Assembly: GCA_963931865.1 (NCBI GenBank)
Contig: OZ007506.1
Coordinates: 14,663,969 to 14,727,968 of the forward strand
Direction: 5' to 3'
Source: Axinella damicornis
Taxonomy: Eukaryota > Porifera > Demospongiae > Axinellida > Axinellidae
DNA length: 64,000 nt
Below are positions 28,307-40,300 of this stretch, one piece after another. Each line of letters opens with the position of its first letter. Position 1 is the stretch's first letter. The translations under genes were made by a program, and so were the position numbers. The notes under the pieces were generated by a model, which made no database searches, was not told the origin of the DNA, and saw only the letters and a program-made list of their open reading frames with translations.

Positions 28307-31300
28307 CTATAGAAGAATATTATTGTGGTGAAAGCGGTCGTCTTGTTCGCAGATTTCCAGTTAGAACTTCAACAGTTCAGGCAAAGCCATAGGGTGGGAA
28401 ACACATGACTCATGATTGTGGTATATCATGCACTATCATAGTCACACATTATTAGGGGCACATGACTATCATCTCAGCTACCCTTCTTCTACCAATTTCA
28501 ATGCTTCAGAGTGGAAAAAGCTATGATATGAAATGAAGTGCACTTCTTTATTTGAAGACTGTCATTTGGAATTAAGTGCATCTCCTTTATGGGGGGGGGG
28601 GGGGGGGGGGGGGGGGATATTTCCTTCCTGTGGAGCTATAGGCGCATGTGCCTAGTAACACACAACTCTGGTACTTGTATGGGAATGAGAGCGTATACAA
28701 ACCTGGTTCATGCATAGAATCTCGAGGCAGTTCTTGCAGTCAATTTTCTCCCCCTCCTTGTCCACCTTCCCCCCCTCACCATACGCCTTCTGGTAGGCAT
28801 AGTCCATTACTTTCCCGATTGTCAACACATCCATTGCTGAAAGCCGATCACTAAACGGCATAATGTACGTGTGTATATAAGAAGTATATTCATGGAAGGC
28901 CTCCCAAGAAAAACCCCTATGCCTGAATAGTGAGTGGGGAAGGTATTAGCCTCGTTCCCAGGCCCGAGAGAGGGAGGAGAAAAGGGCCTGGTTTCCATGC
29001 ATTGTTTGCGCATGCGCTTAATTATCTGTAACCGTAACACATATTCATAGCAGCTAGAGGGAGGGTGCAAATGACGTCTCGTAGTCACATGGTCGAGAGT
29101 GTGACGCTATCGATATTGCTACACTGGTCCTCCATCCGCGAGATGAGGGGCGACACAGCCACAGTTGCACTGCCGGAAGTAATTTAGCACAGAGTCCCAA
29201 GTCACAACATCGCTTTTGAATTCATGATTGCCAAGTGGAAACTAGTGCTAAGCAGCTAGAACACTTCTGAGAGCTCAGCAAGAATTAACTGCTCAATAAT
29301 TATAACGTTACCCTCAACAACTTGTGAATCTGAAGCTGAAGTAATTTTGCTACCAAGCGGCCCCAATGTTTGCTCCTCTGAGTGTTAACCCTTTAACCAC
29401 CGAATTCTTCCCACCAAGACAACACATTTTCATGCATTCAGCGCACACCACTTTCGTAGGTACTCCTCTCCCACGGCATTCGCTCCTCAGCGGCCAAACT
29501 TGGTGGGGCAAGCACACATGGAGAGACCCCTCTGGCAATACTGTTAATGATATTCGTGACCGGGTCGATAAATCTCATTAAAATCAAAAAACGCCAACGA
29601 CATGCAAGGGGGGGGGGGGGGGGGGACTGCTGCCCCCTTTCGATCCCCCCCCCCCGCTTCTACGTTTAGTAGGGGATGCGTGCCGAAATCTGATCAAATT
29701 TCTGAGTTCATCCCTCAGAGTCGTCCCTAGGCCCTCTGAAGCCTTTTTTGTCTCTTTTAGGAGCGATGAGAAGCCCTAAAAGTGCATAGGGTCTAAATGA
29801 CATCTATAGACGTCAACGGGGCTTAAAGGGATAAATCAACGCAGCGCACATGCCCGGATTCGAGGTTATGGAGTCTTTACACACCACGTTTCATTCCATT
29901 CCGTAGGTCCCTTTAACTGTTGCTTTCAGCCACATATACATGTACCTGGTATTCTTGACAGGAATAATTCAGTCATAAAACACCTCCAAAGCTCACTACA
30001 TACATGTATGATCAGTGCGCAGTCCAGGGTGAGAGATGGCTCTTAAGTTCAGCATGCACAAATGATTAGGCTACGTACCATTAATACTCAGGCAACCTCA
30101 GGCGCAAGGTTCAGCCACCTAATGCAATGTTGCAAGTATCTCATGCATTCTAACCTTCCTTTTGGATCCTCTGTTTTCCCAGATTCCGAGTACTTCCCAA
30201 GACAAAAGTTCGTCTTGGCATGTTCAGGAAGTTTTTTCTGTGCAGTGCAAAACATCACAGATATTGATGTTCGCGATGGTGTCTGCATGAGCTAGAATAG
30301 GGCAAGCCTGAGTGAGCCCCAAATATACAAGTTTCAGGTGCATTTTCGGTATGAATGTTTATATATCGTATGTCATGCCATAAAGCATGCCAAAATGATA
30401 CACAGTGACTAGGCGGTTGCCATGACAGTCTAGTTCTCGATGGCGACAACAAAGACGAAGACCACTCACAGACCTACCTACTCAATAACTAGAGCGATAG
30501 GGGCTACTGCAACGCAACAAAGGATTCATCTGCCAATGCCATTGTAATTTGTTGCCTGACTCACTGTATATACCTCACTCATCACATACACATACCTCAG
30601 CCTTCAGTTGCTACAAGGAATAGCGCACCAGGTCAAGAAAGACCTTGAGAATGTCTTCATCTCTTCATATGAATCACATTCTGATGACAGTTGTACTATG
30701 CACGCAACAGCTCCACGTTCTGTACGTGCTCTTGCTCAGGCTTGCCCCCACAATGTCTAGGTATGTTGGTGGTAAACTGATACCCATTACCCCTCCCACC
30801 ATGAATGACTCAGTTGTACTATATAGCACCACCTGCAAACTCTGCTGACTAAATAAACAATGAATACTCTTAGTTTATCCTATATATATATACCAGCAGA
30901 GGGTTGGGGATAGTGGCATAGTGCCAAGTGACAAATCCTATATACCAGCAGAGGGTTGGGGATAGTGGCATAGTGCCAAGTGACAAATATTCATGATGCA
31001 AACCACAGTCCTCTAATTGCTGGCAAAACTGGGCTAATCAACTGTGGGTTAATTCTTTCTCAAGGTGTTATCAGTCTCTAGAACACTTAAGCATACTCTA
31101 ATTTCTGTTCCCAGGCATTGCTGGGCTCGAAACTGCTCCCACAGGTAGTTTCAGCCATCCCAAGCAGATATGTACTCCACCAAAATAATAACGAACTTGC
31201 AATTAAGTCTCCTGGGAAATTCCAACCTGTCGTAGCTGAAAACGGCCGATGAACGCTGGAAATGGAGGCTCTTCAAGACAAGATGGCTTGTTTCTAAGTC

Positions 31301-34300
31301 CATGCATGTCAAAAACGATAGAAATGACCCTCCCAGTGCCAACCAAGGCTTTTCTATCAGACATGGCCATGCTGCTTGCACCCTTCGGGCGCACCCACCC
31401 ACTCCCCTTGTTCTGCCTTTTCTGCTCACACAGAACCTAATCCCAAGGACATTGTTAGATGCGAAGCTGAAAGTTTCACGATGCCATTAGGCACTGTGGT
31501 CCCTAAAGGGATAATTATTAACTTAACAACCATACAATTCACCAACTGATACACAGTAAGTATTCAAAGTGTAAAGTGCAAAGGTTAACCTGGCAGACAA
31601 TGTCCATGATCCAGATTGGACAATAGCTGTTGAGCTGCCGTGTCTCGTGGTTGCCACCGGCATCTCCACACAGGAACCTCATCATCGTGGTCCCACAGTC
31701 CGCAGACTCCGCCAGTATCACAGGAGTGTGTCGAGGGACAGAGAAGTAGTTAGTGTTCTGGAAGGGAGGACACATAATAGTAGGCTATTCATTACAATAT
31801 GCAATTACTCGTCCATAAATGCTATCATGGAGTCATGTGCTCTCCTCCACATAGAAAGACATCATCAGTGTTTGGATCAGCTACATCAGGACCGTGTAGG
31901 AGAGGTAAGACATCTTGCCATGTTATTACTGCACTTTGATCCAGTGATGAGCCATCATATTCACAGACATTCCAGATCAATTTTTTTTACGTAGTAGTCA
32001 CATACCCTATTATTCATTGACATTCCAAGTAATGAAAGTCACTGGGTACACAAACAGTGTAGGTACGTAACAAGTGTACATTCACTAAACTTTGAAACCC
32101 AAGCTCAGATGTAGCCTAGCTCGTACCCAGTCCCACGCCCAGCTTTTCGTCGCTGCTTAGTACGGTAAAGCGGGGAGGGCCTGGTACATTTCCTCACGTG
32201 AGGATGACGTAATTAAAAACCGCAAAATTTTCAGAACGAAGACGCTACGTTTTGCGTGTTATTCAGCCATCTACATGTTCAACACTCGGTGAGTATGACA
32301 GTCGCCCCCCGCTAGCTAGATATGTGTGGTGTGTTACCTGGTACCTTCGCTCTTCTTGCTGTTCTGAGAGCCACTACGCCCACGTTAAACTTCCTGTCTT
32401 TCTACCCCTTTCTACCCTTGACGTCACTCACGTGAGGAAATGTACCAGGCCCTCCCCGCTTTACCGTACTAAGCAGCGACGAAAAGCTGGGCGTGGGACT
32501 GGGTACGAGGCTAGCTCAGATGCCCTTCCAGGATAAGTGGAGTAGCATGTATATACACTGTCCATACTATCGCATACATGCACTGCACTATGAAGGTTCT
32601 CGAACAATATAGATGTAGTCTTCATGTTCATAGTGGACGATTTTCACTCCTCAGCCAAATATATGATCCATGCAAAATTATGCATACACAAGTAGACAGC
32701 GCCCCCCATTCAGTGACCATACTTCCGGACCTCTTACGTAGCAGTGGAATTCAAATGGAGATGTATATTTGTCTACTCACCACTCCGCCTCCCCCTTCCC
32801 ACACTACCCACTCACCACTCCACCTCCCTCCTCTCTCACTACCCACTCACCACTCCACCTCCCCCCTCTCTCTCACTACCCACTCACCACTCCACCTCCC
32901 CCCTCCCTCACTACCCACCCACTAACCACTCCACCTCCCCCCCTCTCTCACTACCCACTCACCACTCCACCTCCCCCCTCTCTCACTACCCACTCACCAC
33001 TCCACCTCCCCCCTCCCTCACTACCCACCCACTAACCACTCCACCTTCCCCCCTCTCTCACTACCCACTCACCACTCCACCTCCCCCCTCTCTCTCACTA
33101 CCCACTCACCACTCCACCTCCCCCCTCCCTCACTACCCAGTACCCACTCACCACTCCACCTCCCTCCTCCCTCACTACCCACTCACCACTCCACCTCCCC
33201 CCTCCTCCTGCTTGCAGTACTTCTCCTTGACCTTCTGAGCAGCCTCCTTCATCTCCAGAGAAGTCAGTGCCTCTACCACACTCCCCCAGCTAACATCTTT
33301 ACCCAAACTCAACCACAACTGCACACAAAGGGGGAGAAGACACATTCTTATGACCAGTTTGGCATTTCAGAGGGGGAGGCACACAAAGGGGGAGAAGATT
33401 ATGCAGTTCGGTGGAGCTGGTTAAATAAAATCATGTGCTCAAAGAACTAGTGAGTTGTGGTACGGAGCCTGCAGCAAAACTGTAGCCTAAGGCAGTACTT
33501 AGGCTTAGCGGTAGATTGATATATTATGTGATAGATTTGGTGATCCATTGCTTGGGTGACCAGCTTATACATACATGCACACGTACGTCACGGTCCAATG
33601 GGTTTGATTCCCTGTCTGGGAATCCTCACTTCTTAGCTCATTCTTTATTCCTTTTTTTCTTGTACCTCAGTTGTTATGGTACGATTCTTTATAGTTGATG
33701 CCAAGATTCAGAAACCTTTTTGTCACTGGTCCGGAATTCCGCTACAAATGCGAACACGGAAGACCTAAACGTGAATGCAGAAGGCCTAAACAAACTCCGT
33801 AAGATCCATAAGCGAAGCTGCACCATTTTTGGGGAACTTGAGTGCGTACAAAGCCAGCGCTCTTCAGAAGAAGCATTCCGCGTCTTAGGAAGAAACCTGA
33901 TGATTCTTGGCTCAGGTTTTCGGAAGAAGCCTTCCGATTTGCGGTGAAGTCATGCCGCAAACACGAATCGGAAAGGTGTTCCGAATCGGAAAGGTGTTCC
34001 GAATCACGGCATCAAGTTTAAAGACACATACCGTAGTCGCGCGTTATTAGGCGCATGCGCCTATAACTCCACAGGAAGGAGATATGCGCCTATAAGCGAG
34101 ATGCGCCTAATAACGAATATTTTCATAATGACATTCCTCGAATAGGAAGTGCACTTCAATTAGAATTATAGCTTTTTCCACTCCGTAGGATCGAAAATAG
34201 CAGAGTTTCTGGAAGAAAACTGCAGCGCTTAACAGCGAGTACCTGGGACGAGAGTTGAACATGCGCCTAACAGCGAATATGCGCCTATAAGTGAGATGCG

Positions 34301-37300
34301 CCTAATAACGCGCGACTACGGTACCATATAAACTGCAGATAGTCTACAGGAATACTCACTAGGGTGAATTAATATTCCATTCGCCATCAAAAGTGGTAGA
34401 TGAAACGGAATTAGGATACAAACAACATTTATGCTTCTCCTTCAGACTACAACCACCTCCAGGGACAGTGTACCCACCTTGAACAGCTCCTCCCTGCACT
34501 TGTCTTTGTCCTCCCCAGCACTCTCCCTGATCTTCTCCAGATTGCTGTCTGCCACGCCCAGCGCTGACCCCAACTTCTCCCACTCCACTGAATCACCACA
34601 CACACTCACCAAGTCCTCGATGACCGGAGGTGAAGCTGGATGGAGGGAAGGAGAAGTGTTAGTCTGAGGGACATTATCACAATGTTAGCTTACTCCCCGG
34701 ACATGGACCTAATGAACATGTAGCTATGAATGTGCCAGCACCGACAGTGAAATGTGGTGGATTGCATAATCATCACACAAAACTGTGAGGAAGGTAGCGT
34801 ACGATAGCGGTTTGCATGGGATTGCTCACTTTGAAGACTGAGATTTCACGTTAAGATGCACACGTGTCTATACTCACTCACTCACTCTTCCCTGAGGTTT
34901 TCTTCTCCCGGTCGGAGGGAGGGTCGCCAGTGATTCTCACATTAAGAGCTCTAGCAGCTCCATTCTCAGTCCAAAACATGCACACGTGTCTGTACTCACT
35001 CTTCTCTGAGGTCTTCTTCTCCTGGTCGGAGGGAGGGTGGGTACTGGGCCAGTGCTCAAATAATGCCTTCAGCATCAGTGCACCAAGGTTCACTGCAGAC
35101 AAGAGAGGGGGTACAGCACATGGTAACCTATGATTTGTGCTACATGACATGTGCTATGAACATACTGATCCGAGGGGATGGTCGGATGATCAACAAAACA
35201 CTCATTTCCACAGAGACAAAGCATACTAACAAAGTGACCAGTGCTTCTGCAGCCACATTTACAATTTTACATGCACCACTGAAACCACAGAATCTCCCCA
35301 GACACATTGGCATGCTATAACAAACGCCAGCCAATACTGCCATGTGAAATCGACTAACCAACAGGCAGATTTACAGTCACTAAATGTCTAATTCAGTCGA
35401 GTAACGAGAGGTATTTCTGACCATGCAATCCCCTTGAACATGCTGCAGTGCCATCCCGGAGCACTTATACTAATGAGCATTGGAATGTTGATTACAGCAA
35501 GCACAAATGAATTGTGAGGTAATCACATCTCCTTTGGAATCTCCCCACAAGATTACTGTAGAGTACAGTGTCTCGACCCCCTCACTATTGTTAGCAGTGG
35601 CTGGAAATGTAACATGCACAGTTGTTCCACATTCCTTAAAAAGGGGGCGGGGACAGTAGGGCACAGTATGCATGAATGAACAAAGGAGACTGCTTCCAGG
35701 AACTCTTCACATTACTAAATTCATTGCAGCAGTACTAGCCCATAAGCATCCACTTGTGAGGTGGTGTCAGGTTACAGCTGATGATTCCCTCCTACAAGGA
35801 CAATGATTAGCAGAACAGTTCCCCTCTTCCCTATAAACTGCTCACCCTCCATCTCCATACTGTGGTCTTCCTCACATATCTTATCACTACACAACAACAG
35901 CTACTGTTCATATATCCCACTTGTATCTAAATTGTATACAAGCAGAGGGTGGTTATGAGCCATAATTCCCTCCCTCCGGGTACTTGTAGGGAATTTATGG
36001 CTCATAATCCCCTCCCCCGGGTGATAGCTACGAACCAATGAAGTTCAAGAAACAGTGCATGCAGTGTTGTCCATTGCTACACGTAACAGTATAATACGTG
36101 TTGAGGCACTAGGTTCCTGCAGTTCAGCAACGAGCTCGTCAACATCATATTGTGAAGCACTGGCATGTAACTGGAATACCAGAGACCGCTGGTGGTTCGC
36201 AAAGTGAAGCGCGTCATCACAGGTAAGTTGATCGCACTTGTAGTGACCCAACCGGGGGTGGGGTTCAATGTTAACCCCTTCTGCGCTTGACGAACAGTAA
36301 ATTGCGCAGAAGCCTGGCTTTCTACAGCTAGCTATGTAAGTAGCTACATACATACCTTAGCTGTGTATCCAAGGGAGTGCTGTGGACAAATCAGGTACGT
36401 TGCTACACAGCCTCGAGGGATATATAACAGTAGTCTGGGATTGATGGCAATGTACACAAACCTCGTCCTCAGGCTGTCGCCCTCGGACTCGGTTGGTTTA
36501 CTGCCATAAATCCCTGACAACTGTACTTTAACTATAAACATCTTCCTTCCAACTTCCCCTCCACCCTCCCTCCCCCCTCCCCTACTCCCTCCCCCCTCCC
36601 TTCCTCCCTCCCCCCTCCCCCCTCCCTCCTTCCCTCCCTCCCTCCCCCCTCAACCATCTCTCCTCCTTCCCTCCTCCTCCCCCCTCTCCCCACACCCCTC
36701 CCCCAACAATTCTGAATCCACATTCCTCAAAAAGAGGGTGGGGAGAGCAGGGCACAGTATACATGAATGAATACAGGACACTGCTATTCACATTACTAAA
36801 TTCATTGCACTTCCCATGATACAACCATACTGCAGCAGTACTAGCCCATAACTGTCCACTTGTGAGGTGGTGTCAGGTTACAGCTGATGTTTCCCTCCTA
36901 CAAGGACAATGATTAGCAGAACAGTTCCCCTCTTCCCTAGCAGTCGCTCAACCGCCATCTGCATACTGCGGTCTTCCTCATTGCTACACAACAACTGTTC
37001 ATAACATCTTCCTTCCAACTTCCCGTCCACCAGGCCTTCTCATGCTAGTGTTTGTCGCTTGTGGTACTAATGCGGGGACATGGCCATCCCAGTTCCAGCC
37101 AATAACCTTTCTACCTCAGAGCCCAGACACAGCCATGCTGTTTGCACCCTTCGGGTGCACCCACCAACCTCCCCCTGTCCCGCCCTTTCTGCTCGTGCAG
37201 AACCTACATGTAAGTCCCAAGGACATTGCCGGATGTGACATCATGAAGCTGAAAGTCTCACGTTGCAGATAAGCAACGTTAGGTATTAAAGGGTTATTAA

Positions 37301-40300
37301 CTACACCATCTGTTATGTACTGGCCCGAACTTACTTTATTGCATTGAAACTCACAGGGCAACCTTGGAACAAGACAAGATATATATACGAGACCGCCCTA
37401 CTAGTGAGTTGCACTAGCTACGAGGAGTCAATTACCACATGAAGTACATGTCATACAAAACGCTTACACCCTCCAACCACACACACGACTTTTGCCCCTC
37501 TCATCCTCTACTATCCTCTTCTGTACCCTCATTCCCAGACCCCATCCGGCTTTCCGTCGCTTGCAGTACAGTTAAGCAAGTGACAAAAAGCTGGGCAGGG
37601 GCCTGGAAACAAGGCTACCCCTTCTGTATGTTCTCCCTCCACTCACACTTTACGTCGGCCGTGCTCTTCTCCAGTTGTACATTACTACCCATCATCCAGG
37701 CTGAGAAACAGTCACTCTCCTCCAGCTTAATGGTCAGCATCTACAGGAGGAGAAGAGGGACAGACTTATGATATCCTGTCATTGCTCACATGCATACACA
37801 CATCACACTCTGTCAAACGCCAAGACTATACCGTTACGATTAGTATAGGTAATCACATGGGTTACGAGTGCAATTTGGGAATAATTGCACGAGCAACAGG
37901 CAAAGTAATTGCATGAGCGATAGCGAGTGCAATTTATGCCTGTTGTGAGTGCAATTATTCCCAAATGGCACGAGAATACATGTGATTAAATACTAATCAT
38001 ATACTTCCAGGCATGGCGCCATGGCATGGTCGAAAGGAAGCGGTTGGAGCGATTAAAGCCACGCCCCATCCACAAAAGCACTCAAGCGCGAGGGAACTAC
38101 ACGCTACTAGTACCGCTTATCTTAGTACTGACCTGCTGTGTAGTGAAGCTTTAGGACGGAAGCGCGGTGTTGCAACTGACACCCAGGGTCCCAAAACAGC
38201 AGCACAGAGCCTGTGTGCGCATAACAGCCACGAACAGTACGACTGCAGCGCTAGTATGGCACAATGACTAGCGCCACCGTTTCTGTGACAACACTTTCGC
38301 CACGCTATCGTTTGGTTCTCACAGTGTTTCTTCTGCTCACAACGCGAGCGTTCACACAGTACAGCTAGCCATTTTCAACCGTTGCTAATGAAAACGAGGC
38401 GTATCCATGACGCGGACGCTCGTTGCTAGGGCGGAGCTTGACCTGATTGGTTAGCGCGTGCCGCGGCCGCTTAGTAAGTGTGCAATTTCTGATGGCCCTC
38501 GTGCTACAATAACCGTGCAATTTGGGAAAAAATGCTTTTCTATGGGAGTAAATGTATGGCAACTCTATAAGTATGTGATTAGTGGTGAAATTCACACTTT
38601 ACGATCAACAACAAGACTCCTAGTGCCACTAAAAAGTGTACTGTAGTTAAGATAGCACATCATATACGTACAAGTATCCGTGCCATCCCAACATACAGTC
38701 TATCGACCATTGCATTAACTTACCCCTGTCTTCACCTCCACACTGAACCAGTTTGGGACATACAACCTCTCCTTCCTCTTCTCCATCTCCTCGTCAAGGT
38801 CCACTTGTCCCAGACTCTTATCCTTGCAGGCCTAGGGAGGGTTAGGTGGGCGTGAGGCAACTCACTCACATGCAGATGATCAAGAAAGTCTATATGTCTA
38901 TACGCTCTGGAGTGTGCCTTACTATACACACAGTAGCAGTCAACATAAAGTTCTCACAATGTACACGTAACTGGGCTATGTATGCAACATACCAAAAATT
39001 GCACTTTTCCTATACGTTACATACATACGTACCTACAAGTAATAAAAAAACATTTGAAAATGTAACAGGATGTAGGGATACCAGAACGGCAAAAAGTAAG
39101 GAAACAAGGCAGGGATGATCGCACAAAACAGTGAAGTATACAACCCCCCTACAGAGATCTTTTTCCATATACGTGTATAATGAAAAAAGATATGTAGGGG
39201 GATTGTATACTTCACTGTTTTGTGCGATCATCCCTGCCTTGTTTCCTTACTTTTTGCCGTTCTGGTATCCCTACATCCTGTTACATTTTCAAATGTTTTT
39301 TATTACTTGTTCAAGGGGCAACCGCACTCCTGGTAGCCACGGTTAAACTGTAGCACAAGCTAAGTGTGACAGCTCGTTCCAATTATCACACATCACGTGA
39401 GTACCATGATAGCTATATATAGGGAAGATCAGAAATTATTTAGAGTGCTCTCAAGTACCGTTCATAGCCCGGTCCGGTTGCGACTCGCCGTAGCGCAAGC
39501 TAAGTATTGCAATTCGCTCCAATTAACGCACATGCCACGTGGCAACCACGCTCAGTTGAACGCGAGCAATGGCAACCAAAAGGAAGACAAGACGTTATTA
39601 CAGCACTCACAATGTAGCCAGCACGGTGAGTTTCGGCATGGAAGCGTCACTGAATGACAGCGATCATGGCCGTGTGGTCAGAATCTTTGTGGGGCCTTCG
39701 TAAGACTGTACTGGCAACCAACGTCGAAGAGAGCGATCGAGCAATGGCGGCCGACGGCACAACAAAAGCGCTTGTATCTTCACCACCAAGGTGAGTTTCA
39801 GCACCAAAATTGTACGGTTGGGACAGTGCATGATAGCGATCATGAAGGTGTAGTCAGAATCTTCCTGCGCCATTCCTATCACTCGAACGAATTATTTATA
39901 TTGGATTATATTGGATTATATTATATTACGCGGCACAATTTTTCCTATACCAGGAGTGTAATATGTCTTTTTTTTTAGCAGCAGCACATGCAATTTGCCA
40001 TCACAGAGCAGAAGTCGGTGTCCTCACAAGTAGAATTGGAGTCCTTGCTTTGGTATATGGACAATTTTGACTCCGGTATTCACATTGGCTGAAGAATCAG
40101 ACCCAAGTCAACCCTTTTCTGGATGGATACTAAGGCAGTAATCCCTGTCTGAACTCTGAAGACCATAATATTATTAGCTATACCAGAAGTAGCAAGATTT
40201 ATATATTGTTGAGTCTTTAGATAGGCATTCAGCCCTCTCACAGAACATAGTAGGCAGTAACATACATAAATTATACGCAGATTAACCAGAGTTTAGAATT

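Noticed and set aside
32744..33238. Pro/Ser/His-rich plus-strand frame of ~164 residues
   Set aside because: Pure read-through of the CT-rich minisatellite at the WDR48 w13 donor.
34885..34964. Extra WDR48 exon ([17 protein letters not shown])
   Set aside because: The obvious acceptor gives the wrong phase and a TAG; only weak internal AG sites fit. Treated as a partial exon duplication.
36582..36824. Gly/Glu/Arg-rich minus-strand frame
   Set aside because: Caused by a CT-only tract.
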